Positions 27,463-35,595 of a DNA stretch of 64,000 bases are shown one piece after another. The notes beneath the pieces are model-generated. The model had not been told where the DNA came from, did not search any database, and saw only the letters and a program-made list of their open reading frames with translations. The number at the start of each line of letters is the position of its first letter. The stretch's first letter is position 1. This DNA comes from Marinobacter antarcticus. Lineage in GTDB: Bacteria > Pseudomonadota > Gammaproteobacteria > Pseudomonadales > Oleiphilaceae. The position numbers and the translations under genes were made by a program. The stretch spans positions 1,612,001-1,676,000 of the forward strand of contig NZ_FRAQ01000001.1 in assembly GCF_900142385.1 (NCBI RefSeq), read 5' to 3'.

Positions 27463-29259
27463 TCAGGCGCGTACCAGCCCGGAAGGTACTGGCACTGGAA
27501 ATTCAAGTAACTGCTGTGCAAACGCCTTGCCTTGCGGATCAATTCGCAGGCTGGCAATGCCGCCGCCACCGAGGCTGTGTTCGAGAAGGAAGTTGAACGC
27601 ATGAAACCCGGGCATGGCCCAGCGTGTCACCTTGCCGGTTTCCGGATTAAGTGTATGGGCCATCCACTCTGCGACCGCATCTTCGGTCAGCGCAGTTTCG
27701 ATAAACGGAACGAATTCCGGGTTGCGCGCAATAACACCAATGTTGCTGTGGTCACCTTTGTCGCCGCTGCGGGCCCAGGCCAGATCGATCAGGCGCACGG
27801 TGGTATCGGAAGCTGGCGCTGGTTTACCTGCGGGCTGATCTTTGATCTGTTCGGGCTGGAACCCGCCTGTAGAATCTATGTCTACGTATGTCACGTCATC
27901 GTCCAGATTAACCGATACAGCGACTTCGCCCTTGGGCACCAGGCAGGAGTAAAGTCGGATTTTAGGCCACACGGCTGGCCGGCCACCCACAATACCGGTA
28001 AGGCCAGGTGCCATGCCGGTCGCCGCCTGTGCGATTTCCCTTGAAAAAAGCACGAGTGCCGCTTTCTTCGCATGAGCTGTGCTGATTTTGACGACAACTT
28101 CCCGGATGCCCTGGCCTCGACCCTGCTTACCATATGTGGTTTCAGTGCCCAGCAGTTCGATGCTGGTTTCCGTGTAGTCAGGCAGGCCACGCTCCTTTAG
28201 CAGGCGTGACGTTTTGGTGAGAATCGCTTCGGCAACCGCCTGGGCCTTCTTCGGGGCGTCAATGCCTGCGAGCAGGAAGGTTGCGGTGCACTTGAAACCG
28301 TCTGGCCAGGTGCCGGACACTTTATAGCTGTCCGTTGGTGGCAGGCCGCGGGCGCCGCGCACGGTTACACGGTCTGCCCCGCTTTCTTCCAACTCAACAT
28401 TGGTAAAGTCGCAGGTAACATCTGGCAGCAGATAAGCGCGGGGGTCGCCTATTTCGTAAACCAGTTGTTCAGCTACGGTGCCACGGCTCACTAGGCCACC
28501 AGTGCCTTCCGGTTTGGTGATGACGAAATCACCATCTGCACTGACTTCGGCAATGGGGAATCCCATGTCGTCAAAGCCTTCGGCAACGTCTTCCCAGTCT
28601 GTAAAGTTACCGCCCGTTGCTTGTGCGCCGCATTCCAGAAGGTGACCGGCAAGGCTACCCTGAGCCAGCTTGTTGTAGTCTTTCCAGTCCCAGCCAAACT
28701 CGTGAACCAGAGGTGCAAGAATCAGTGCGCTGTCTACGACCCGGCCGGTAAGGACAATGTCGGCTCCCTGCTCCAGGGCTGCCACCATGCCCGGTGCGCC
28801 GAGGTAGGCGTTCAGGCTTACCATCATTGCCGGCATGGGCGCACCCGTGGCCATTTCGGTTGTGCCGGCTTTGCTCAGGGCCTGCTTTTTCGGCAGCAAG
28901 TCGTCACCGAGCACCAGCGCGATGTTCAATTTCACACCAGCCTTTTCGCATAAAGCTTGCAGGGCATCACGGCAGGCCACCGGGTTAACCCCTCCGGCGT
29001 TAGCCAGAACACGAATGCCTTTTGCTTTGATGTCGCCAAGCAAAGGGCCCATAACGGTTTCTACAAAGTCCCGGGCGTAGCCTTTACTGGGGTCTTTCAT
29101 CTTCTGGCCGGCCATGATCGACATGGTGACTTCGGCCAGGTAGTCGGCAACCAGGTAATCAATGTTGCCTTTATGAACCAGTTGCGCTGCTGCCGTTTCG
29201 GTGTCGCCCCAGAATGCGGAGGAACAACCTATGCGAACGGTTTTGGGGGAGTCAGCCAT
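27463..29259 (-). CDS. atuA: Acyclic terpene utilisation protein AtuA (DUF1446 family)
   Basis: I start at ATG 29259 ([14 protein letters not shown]), which has AGGA at nine bases; the frame extends 14 codons upstream. The 598-residue protein is the DUF1446/AtuA type, with an N-terminal core containing LANAGGVNP and [15 protein letters not shown], and a C-terminal AtuA-like domain with [14 protein letters not shown]. AtuA is essential for growth on citronellol in Pseudomonas. With AtuB to AtuF it turns geranyl-CoA products into 7-methyl-3-oxo-6-octenoyl-CoA; loss of an acetate unit is the step proposed for this protein. It is the first gene of the minus-strand operon and faces atuR across about 110 bases. 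Confidence 0.92.
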   Translation of the reverse strand: MADSPKTVRIGCSSAFWGDTETAAAQLVHKGNIDYLVADYLAEVTMSIMAGQKMKDPSKGYARDFVETVMGPLLGDIKAKGIRVLANAGGVNPVACRDALQALCEKAGVKLNIALVLGDDLLPKKQALSKAGTTEMATGAPMPAMMVSLNAYLGAPGMVAALEQGADIVLTGRVVDSALILAPLVHEFGWDWKDYNKLAQGSLAGHLLECGAQATGGNFTDWEDVAEGFDDMGFPIAEVSADGDFVITKPEGTGGLVSRGTVAEQLVYEIGDPRAYLLPDVTCDFTNVELEESGADRVTVRGARGLPPTDSYKVSGTWPDGFKCTATFLLAGIDAPKKAQAVAEAILTKTSRLLKERGLPDYTETSIELLGTETTYGKQGRGQGIREVVVKISTAHAKKAALVLFSREIAQAATGMAPGLTGIVGGRPAVWPKIRLYSCLVPKGEVAVSVNLDDDVTYVDIDSTGGFQPEQIKDQPAGKPAPASDTTVRLIDLAWARSGDKGDHSNIGVIARNPEFVPFIETALTEDAVAEWMAHTLNPETGKVTRWAMPGFHAFNFLLEHSLGGGGIASLRIDPQGKAFAQQLLEFPVPVPSGLVRA

Positions 29260-29318
29260 GTGCATGCATCCTGTTACTGTGTTGGCCCGGCGTTCGTGCA
29301 TGGGTGTAGGCCATAGAT

Positions 29319-29331
29319 TGATTCATGATCA
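29319..29331. promoter_or_regulatory. Small palindrome upstream of atuA
   Basis: TGATTCATGATCA reads TGAT-N5-ATCA, a second, shorter symmetric site close to the larger atuR-atuA palindrome. It could be a half-strength operator or chance. Confidence 0.25.
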
Positions 29332-29337
29332 GACAGT

Positions 29338-29355
29338 ACCAAGCAAGCGCTTGGT
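29338..29355. promoter_or_regulatory. Probable AtuR operator
   Basis: ACCAAGC and GCTTGGT form a perfect seven-base inverted repeat around a four-base centre, with CAAGCGCTTG as a ten-base perfect core. It sits in the atuA-atuR gap, 15 bases before the atuR ATG, where a TetR repressor would block both divergent promoters. AtuR of Pseudomonas is known to act on repeats in this same gap. The symmetry is seen; binding is inferred. Confidence 0.6.
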
Positions 29356-29369
29356 TTGTAAACAGGTAA

Positions 29370-30035
29370 ATGTCAGGTAGAATATCCATTCTTTTAGAGC
29401 CGCTGGATGCCCTTGTGAATCAAGACAAAATTCTTCAGTCACTTATTGCCGAAAATCTGGTTTCCGACCCGGACAGTGCTCGCGGTCGTCTGCTTCGGGA
29501 AGCGGCGCGTCTGTTCCGTGATAAAGGTTACGAGCGCACCACTGTGAGGGATCTGGCAGCTGCCGTGGGTATCCAGTCGGGAAGCCTTTTTCACCACTTC
29601 CGCACCAAAGAAGAAATCCTCAAAGCGGTAATGGTTGAAACCATCAGATTGAATACAGCCGTAATGCAGGCGGCTATGAGTGCCGCTGATTCCAACCGGG
29701 AGAAGCTAAGGGCGCTGGTAAGCGCAGAGCTGGAATCGATTAACGGCCAGACCGGAGAGGCTATGGCGGTTCTGGTGTTCGAGTGGCGCAGTCTTTCTGA
29801 AGCCTCCCAGGCAGAAGTGCTGAAGCTTCGGGATATCTATGAGGCCTTATGGCTGGATGTGCTGAATGCTCTGAAAGATGAGGGCGCTCTGGTAGCCGAT
29901 CCATTTGTGGTGCGCCGTATGCTGACAGGTGCCTTGAGTTGGACGGTAACCTGGTACCGGCCGGAGCGCGGTGGTCTGACCCAGGACGGCCTGACCGATC
30001 AGGTAGTCGCGATGCTGGGCCTGAGCCAGTCTTGA
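29370..30035 (+). CDS. atuR: TetR-family repressor AtuR of the terpene operon
   Basis: The 221-residue protein has a TetR helix-turn-helix at roughly residues 57-76 (TTVRDLAAAVGIQSGSLFHH) and a helical ligand-binding domain rich in Trp near the end (SWTVTWYRPERGG). It is divergent from atuA, the same arrangement as atuR in P. aeruginosa, where it represses atuABCDEFGH until terpenoids or their CoA esters are present. The ATG at 29370 has a weak ribosome binding site; GTG 29415 (15 codons in) is an alternative that would leave room for a promoter with TAGAAT near 29377-29382. The symbol is assigned from family and position. Confidence 0.85.
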   Translation: MSGRISILLEPLDALVNQDKILQSLIAENLVSDPDSARGRLLREAARLFRDKGYERTTVRDLAAAVGIQSGSLFHHFRTKEEILKAVMVETIRLNTAVMQAAMSAADSNREKLRALVSAELESINGQTGEAMAVLVFEWRSLSEASQAEVLKLRDIYEALWLDVLNALKDEGALVADPFVVRRMLTGALSWTVTWYRPERGGLTQDGLTDQVVAMLGLSQS

Positions 30036-30287
30036 CCTGCCATCTGTTTGCCCGACAAGTTGTAGGCGAGAGCGAGGTGTTTGCGGCAGAGCGCACGGCA
30101 TCGTTATGAACGTTTGTTGCTGGTCGCCTTTGTGCCGATGATGTTCTATGCCCTTTAAGGGGTGGTAAGAACATGGCCGGTAATAGAGCGCGCCGTTAAA
30201 AAAACAGAGCCAGGAGAACTTGTTCCGGATCCGAACTATAATATAAGTATAGGTAGTTCAATGGATGGCGGGCTCGGAGCAGGTATC

Positions 30288-32948
30288 ATGGATTATACAA
30301 ATAACCAGATTGCTGGTGTGCTGGCACTTTCGCTGGTGGTCGGCGGCTGCGGCGGCGGATCATCATCTTCTGGTGATGACGAGGACGGGGTAATCGATGT
30401 CCCGCTGCCTCTGGCTCCGGTTGTTGTTGCCGGTTCTATCGGTATTGAGGCCAATACTCGGGTTGACGGTGATACGGCTGACCGACTCATCCTGACCAGA
30501 AGTCCGCTGACCGAGCCCCAGCCACTGCCAGTCTCATTCATTCTTGCGGGATATGTCAGTCTTGACGAAGATTCCCGCGGCACCAGCGACCCTTTTGATG
30601 ACTTTCCCAAAGATCCGGAAGACAGTTTTCGAGTTCCGCTTGTGCCGGGGGAGCTCGTGTCTCTCCGCACCTTTCTCGATGATGCTGACGGACCGGCAGT
30701 AACGCTGGAGTTGCAGCGCCTGGATGGGGCAGCGGTGAGCTCGCAAACCACTGATCCGGTCAATAATTTATTTTCGGCCAGTGTGAGCCTGCCTGCGACT
30801 GAGAATCCGGGTGACTATCTTGTGGCGGTTTTCCCTGGTCCGTTGGATCCTCGGCCGGCCCGCTATGTGCTGGAAAAAACAGCGGGGGCGCAGTCTGCAG
30901 CGCTGAATCTGGACTGGCCGGAGCACGCCTTTGTTCCGGGGCGGGCCATCGTTACCATGTCGGACTCTGCCGGCCAACAGATGGCTGCATCCAGTCAGCT
31001 CGCGGGGCAGGCAATCCGCGCGCTGGGCCATCAGCACTGGTTAATGGCTATGCCGGCCAGCCGCATGTCAACGCCGTCAGCCAGCGGACAGGATACTCTG
31101 GATTGGATCGATAACCTGAGGCAGCAACCCGGAGTTACGAGTGCGGTGCCTGACTATATTATGTCGGCCCAGGGACCGCTCGATCAGCCGCTGTATCCGA
31201 AGCAGTGGCATTACGATCTGATCAATTTACCTGCTGCCTGGCAACTGGCCGCTGGGGGAGGTTCTGATGTCAAAGTAGCGGTTATGGATACCGGGCTGTT
31301 CAGAGACGCATCGGGCTGGCATCCGGACCTGGCCCCCAATGTTGTAAGTCCGATTCCTGACGGAGCAGACTTTGTCTCAGCAGAATTCGACAATGATGGC
31401 ACCGGAGGCCGGGACAACGATCCGCGAGATCCTGGAAACGCAGCAGGTGATAATGTGTTTCACGGCACCCATGTTGCTGGCACCGTCGCGGCCAGTGCGA
31501 CAACTCTGCTTGGTGGAACGGGCGTGGCATTTGGCAGCGAACTGCTGCCTGTCCGGGTGCTGGGCGAGGGTGGTACCGGGTCGTCCACCGATCTGATTGA
31601 TGCTATCCGCTGGGTCGGTGGCAGCATTCCGGTTAAGGCTGACATAATCAACCTCAGCCTCGGTGGTCTGCCCGAGATAACAGCTTTGCAGGATGCTATT
31701 ACCGAGGCCGTTTCCAACGGCGTGATTGTTGTGGCTGCTGCAGGCAATCAGGCCAGCTCCCTGTCCGCATACCCGGCCGCAGCGCAAGGCGTGTTTGCTG
31801 TCAGTGCGGTGGATGGTGGTGGCAATATTTCCAGCTATTCCAACTTTGGCCCCTGGATTGACCTTGCGGCCCCGGGCGGCGACATTCGCAGGGACGCAAA
31901 CCTTGACGGCTTGGCGGATCTGGTTATCAGCGCCAGTGCAAGCCTTGGCGTCGAGGGGTTTGAGCCGGATTATGCCGGGCTGCAAGGTACGTCGATGGCG
32001 GCGCCTCATGTGGCTGGAGTGTTTGCACTCATGAAAAGCATAAAGCCGGATCTGAATACCGTGAGGCTGGCGACTTGGCTCGCGGACGGTCGACTCACTA
32101 CACCTGTCCCGGGTGGCCGCTCAGATGCGCTGGGTTTCGGGGTGATTGATGCGGCCAAGGCGGTTCTGACTGCTATCGATTCTCCTTCAGTCACTATTCT
32201 GACGGCATCGCCCGCTGTCGTCAGTCTGTCGTCGGAGACCAGAAAATCACAGGATATCGAGTTGCAGGTTCTGGGTGACCAGAGCCAGACTGTGACTGTT
32301 GATCCGCTCATCGCGAGCCCGGACTGGCTTGATGTGTCGCTTTCCGCAGCGCCGCCGTTTTCACTAACCGTTAATCTTAACGATCAGTTGCCGCCGGGCG
32401 GTCCTGTGCGCACTACACTTCAGGTGAAATACACCAGCGACATTCCCAGAGAGCTTGAGATTCCGGTGGTGGCTGAGCTTGTAACGGATGAGAATGTACG
32501 GGATGCGGGCCGGCATTTTGTGCTGCTGGTTAATACTGAACCAAATGCCCAAGGCCAGCTTGAATCAGCCGCTCAGGTCTCCATGGTTGCCGTTAACGGA
32601 ACTTATCAGTTCAGTTTTCGCCTGGATGACGGGCGTATCTCAAGTTTTTCTGACGCACCTCCAGGCGATTATTATCTTGTAGCGGGCACAGATCTGGACA
32701 ACGACGGTATTATTTGTCAGGCGGGTGAGGCCTGTGCGGAGTACCCGGTGACAGGCATGCGGGAGGTGATTACCATAGACGAGAACACTGATCTGACGGG
32801 TATCAGTATGAGCACAAGCTACTCTCGCCCCACCATATCGGCAGCAACGCCTGATGTGCTGCCCCGCCCCGGATTCACAGGTTATAAACTGAAAACGCCA
32901 CAACCGGCCAGTGAGATTGCACCCAAAACAATCGGAGCAGAGCGTTGA
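30288..32948 (+). CDS. Subtilisin-like (S8) serine protease, surface lipoprotein
   Basis: The ATG at 30288 (GGAG and AGG upstream) yields an 886-residue precursor with a lipoprotein signal ending VVGGC, Cys20 followed by GGGSSSSGDDEDG, a low-complexity tether. A beta-rich region (about 40-210) resembles a bacterial pre-peptidase domain, then comes a propeptide, and the S8 catalytic domain carries the triad Asp334 (VMDTG), His392 (HGTHVAG) and Ser569 (GTSMAAPH). The C-terminal 270 residues are beta-sandwich-like, with a DLDNDG stretch and two cysteines in IICQAGEACAEY. It is probably exported, lipid-anchored and self-processed. It overlaps by four bases a PrcB-like lipoprotein gene. ATG 30261 is a less likely start. 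Confidence 0.9.
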   Translation: MDYTNNQIAGVLALSLVVGGCGGGSSSSGDDEDGVIDVPLPLAPVVVAGSIGIEANTRVDGDTADRLILTRSPLTEPQPLPVSFILAGYVSLDEDSRGTSDPFDDFPKDPEDSFRVPLVPGELVSLRTFLDDADGPAVTLELQRLDGAAVSSQTTDPVNNLFSASVSLPATENPGDYLVAVFPGPLDPRPARYVLEKTAGAQSAALNLDWPEHAFVPGRAIVTMSDSAGQQMAASSQLAGQAIRALGHQHWLMAMPASRMSTPSASGQDTLDWIDNLRQQPGVTSAVPDYIMSAQGPLDQPLYPKQWHYDLINLPAAWQLAAGGGSDVKVAVMDTGLFRDASGWHPDLAPNVVSPIPDGADFVSAEFDNDGTGGRDNDPRDPGNAAGDNVFHGTHVAGTVAASATTLLGGTGVAFGSELLPVRVLGEGGTGSSTDLIDAIRWVGGSIPVKADIINLSLGGLPEITALQDAITEAVSNGVIVVAAAGNQASSLSAYPAAAQGVFAVSAVDGGGNISSYSNFGPWIDLAAPGGDIRRDANLDGLADLVISASASLGVEGFEPDYAGLQGTSMAAPHVAGVFALMKSIKPDLNTVRLATWLADGRLTTPVPGGRSDALGFGVIDAAKAVLTAIDSPSVTILTASPAVVSLSSETRKSQDIELQVLGDQSQTVTVDPLIASPDWLDVSLSAAPPFSLTVNLNDQLPPGGPVRTTLQVKYTSDIPRELEIPVVAELVTDENVRDAGRHFVLLVNTEPNAQGQLESAAQVSMVAVNGTYQFSFRLDDGRISSFSDAPPGDYYLVAGTDLDNDGIICQAGEACAEYPVTGMREVITIDENTDLTGISMSTSYSRPTISAATPDVLPRPGFTGYKLKTPQPASEIAPKTIGAER

Positions 32949-33463
32949 TTGCAGTAATCAGAAAAATGTTGGCAGGCTTGCCTGCGGTTTCTTTGTTGGC
33001 TGGGAGTGCTTTGCTCGCTGGCTGTGCATCTTCCGACACGGTGGAAGATAAGCCCAGTGAGCCTTTGGCGCGCCAGGTGATCCAGTCTGCACATTGTGGG
33101 CTGACCGGCCCGGGACTGGCTTACGTCCAAACCCCGGAGCGATTGCAACAGCTGCTGGAATTACCTGCCCAGAATATGGCCGTTCAGCAACTGCGGCAGG
33201 TGGATCTTGGAAAGGAGCATCTGCTGTTTGTGACGCTGGGAGAGAAGCCAACGGGTGGCTACAGTGTCAGCCTGACTTCGGCTTCGTTAGAGAATACCGA
33301 CAATACTCTGCGACTTTCCATGACTGTGCGTGCGCCTGCGCCCGGGACAATGGTTACACAGGCAATCACCTCACCCTGTGTGGTGATTGCCGTTCTGGCA
33401 AGGGACCGGCGAGAGATTCGGGTATCCGGTGTCCGTGACAGGGATCTTGTTGTGAAGTTTTAA
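32945..33463 (+). CDS. PrcB-like lipoprotein, likely partner of the upstream protease
   Basis: The TTG at 32945 overlaps the protease stop (TTGA) and has GGAG upstream, so translation is probably coupled. The 172-residue product has a lipoprotein signal with LLAGC at Cys27. The C-terminal part (KPTGGYSVSL through PGTMVTQAITSPCVVIAV) matches the PrcB C-terminal domain pattern. In Treponema denticola PrcB is a lipoprotein needed to stabilise the dentilisin protease PrtP, also a subtilisin-type lipoprotein. I infer that this protein has the same role, as chaperone or complex partner of the S8 protease. The family call comes from motif recognition and should be confirmed by profile search. Confidence 0.72.
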   Translation: MIAVIRKMLAGLPAVSLLAGSALLAGCASSDTVEDKPSEPLARQVIQSAHCGLTGPGLAYVQTPERLQQLLELPAQNMAVQQLRQVDLGKEHLLFVTLGEKPTGGYSVSLTSASLENTDNTLRLSMTVRAPAPGTMVTQAITSPCVVIAVLARDRREIRVSGVRDRDLVVKF

Positions 33464-33577
33464 TTATCCCGCCGTCCATAGGCTGTTCATACAAACAGCA
33501 ATCAGCCGTTGATCTTTGGCCGCGAATCCCTAAGCTATGGGAACGAATTTTTCTTCCTGCGGAGTCTCTTCCTGTCT

Positions 33578-35473
33578 ATGAGCCAGCAACAATATAACGC
33601 CGACGCGATTGAAGTACTGAGTGGCCTGGACCCGGTACGCAAGCGCCCCGGTATGTACACGGACACCAGTCGCCCGAACCATCTGGCCCAGGAAGTGATC
33701 GACAACAGTGTGGATGAGGCTCTCGCCGGCCACGCCCGCCGTATTGATGTGGTGCTGTATGCCGATGGATCGCTGAGCGTTGAAGACGATGGCCGGGGTA
33801 TGCCGGTTGATCTCCATAAAGAAGAAGGGCTGCCCGGTGTTGAGTTGATCCTGACGCGGCTGCACGCCGGCGGCAAGTTCTCTCAGGCCAATTATAACTT
33901 TTCAGGCGGTCTGCACGGCGTCGGCGTTTCTGTCGTGAACGCGCTTTCGACCCACCTGGAGGTCATCATCAAGCGCGACGGTGAGCTCCACCGCATGACG
34001 TTTGCAAATGGTGAAAAGGCCTCTGAACTGGAAGTGATCGATACCGTTGGTAAGCGCAACACCGGTACCCGCATCAAGTTCACACCGGATACGAAATACT
34101 TCGACAGTCCTAATTTTTCCGTCAGCCGCCTGCGCCATAACCTTCGCGCAAAAGCAGTGCTTTGCCCCGGGCTGACCGTGACCTTTGTTCAGGAAAAAAC
34201 CGGCGAGAAAGACGAGTGGTTCTATGAGGAAGGCCTCCGGGACTATCTGCGCACTGCGCTGATAGATATTGAAGTCGTTCCCCTGGAACCCTTTACCGGC
34301 AGTTTTTCCGGTAACAAGGACGCTGTTGACTGGGCGATTCAGTGGCTCCCGGAAGGCGGTGAGGCGCTGATGGAAAGCTACGTTAACCTGATCCCCACCG
34401 TTCAGGGCGGCACCCATGTAAACGGTTTACGGACAGGCCTTCTGGAAGCCATGCGTGAGTTCTGTGAGTTTCGTAACTTGCTGCCACGAGGTGTGAAGCT
34501 TTCTCCCGATGATATCTGGGATAGGGCGGCTTATGTACTTTCGTTCAAGATGCAGGAACCGCAGTTTTCCGGTCAGACCAAAGAGCGCTTGTCCTCACGG
34601 GAAGCGGCAGGGTTTATTTCCGGTGTGGTCAAGGATGCCTTCAGTTTATGGCTGAATCACCATACCGACGTGGCCGAGGTGCTGGCGGAGCTATTCATCA
34701 GCAATGCCCAGCGTCGGTTAAAGGCAAACAAGAAGGTGGCTCGCAAAAGGGTCACATCCGGCCCGGCCCTGCCCGGCAAGCTTGCCGATTGCTCCGGTGG
34801 CGATACCGCCCGCTCTGAGCTGTTTCTGGTTGAAGGTGACTCCGCTGGCGGCTCAGCCAAGCAGGCGCGTGATCGTGAGTTCCAGGCGGTCATGCCATTG
34901 CGGGGAAAGATCCTGAACACCTGGGAGATAGATTCCAGTGAGATTCTGGCTTCACAGGAGATTCACGATATCGCTGTGGCTATAGGTGTCGACCCCAACT
35001 CGGATCGGCTCGATGGCTTGCGCTATAACAAAGTCTGTATTCTCGCTGACGCAGACTCTGATGGCCTGCACATTGCGACGCTTCTCTGTGCTTTGTTTCT
35101 TAAACACTTCCGCCCGGTTGTTGCTGCCGGCCATGTGTTTGTCGCCATGCCACCGTTGTATCGGGTGGATCTCGGCAAGGAAACTTTCTATGCCCTCGAC
35201 GAGCATGAAAAGCAGGGTATTCTCGATCGCATAGAGGCGGAAAAGCGTAAGGGCAAGATTTCCGTAACCCGCTTTAAGGGGTTGGGTGAAATGAACCCGC
35301 TTCAGCTCCGGGAGACCACTATGGCGCCGGATACCCGCCGCCTGGTCATGCTGACCATCGAAGAAGGTGATGATACCGACAGCCGGATGGATATGCTCCT
35401 TGGCAAGAAGCGCGCGTCTGACCGGAGAGCCTGGCTCGAGGCCTATGGCAATATGGCGGATGTAGCTGGCTGA
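33578..35473 (+). CDS. parE: DNA topoisomerase IV subunit B ParE
   Basis: The ATG at 33578 gives 631 residues, the ParE norm; the open frame runs 23 codons upstream but those residues are not family-like. The GHKL ATPase shows VIDNSVDEALAG, DDGRGMPVD and GGLHGVGVSVVNAL; the TOPRIM domain shows VEGDSAGGSAKQ and the metal-binding DADSDGLH. ParE hydrolyses ATP to drive decatenation by the ParC2E2 complex. Its partner parC lies 5.7 kb downstream on the same strand, with five genes between, much as parE and parC are separated in Pseudomonas. No clear terminator precedes it. Confidence 0.97.
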   Translation: MSQQQYNADAIEVLSGLDPVRKRPGMYTDTSRPNHLAQEVIDNSVDEALAGHARRIDVVLYADGSLSVEDDGRGMPVDLHKEEGLPGVELILTRLHAGGKFSQANYNFSGGLHGVGVSVVNALSTHLEVIIKRDGELHRMTFANGEKASELEVIDTVGKRNTGTRIKFTPDTKYFDSPNFSVSRLRHNLRAKAVLCPGLTVTFVQEKTGEKDEWFYEEGLRDYLRTALIDIEVVPLEPFTGSFSGNKDAVDWAIQWLPEGGEALMESYVNLIPTVQGGTHVNGLRTGLLEAMREFCEFRNLLPRGVKLSPDDIWDRAAYVLSFKMQEPQFSGQTKERLSSREAAGFISGVVKDAFSLWLNHHTDVAEVLAELFISNAQRRLKANKKVARKRVTSGPALPGKLADCSGGDTARSELFLVEGDSAGGSAKQARDREFQAVMPLRGKILNTWEIDSSEILASQEIHDIAVAIGVDPNSDRLDGLRYNKVCILADADSDGLHIATLLCALFLKHFRPVVAAGHVFVAMPPLYRVDLGKETFYALDEHEKQGILDRIEAEKRKGKISVTRFKGLGEMNPLQLRETTMAPDTRRLVMLTIEEGDDTDSRMDMLLGKKRASDRRAWLEAYGNMADVAG

Positions 35474-35518
35474 TGGTCCAGAGGCGTTCTGCTCGCGATT
35501 TATTTCGTTTAGGTCTAT

Positions 35519-35566
35519 AAAAAGAATTCGTTATTCTTTTTAATTATCCATAAAGCTCGTTATTCT
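35519..35566. promoter_or_regulatory. Inverted and direct repeats upstream of the SLC13 transporter
   Basis: AAAAAGAAT (35519-35527) pairs with ATTCTTTTT (35533-35541). The ten-base word TCGTTATTCT occurs at 35528-35537 and again exactly at 35557-35566, 29 bases apart. The T-rich stem could end the parE transcript, while the repeated word looks like a binding site for the next gene, which starts at 35596. Confidence 0.5.
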
Positions 35567-35595
35567 GCCCGTTTTCTGATCGGGAAGAACCGTAG

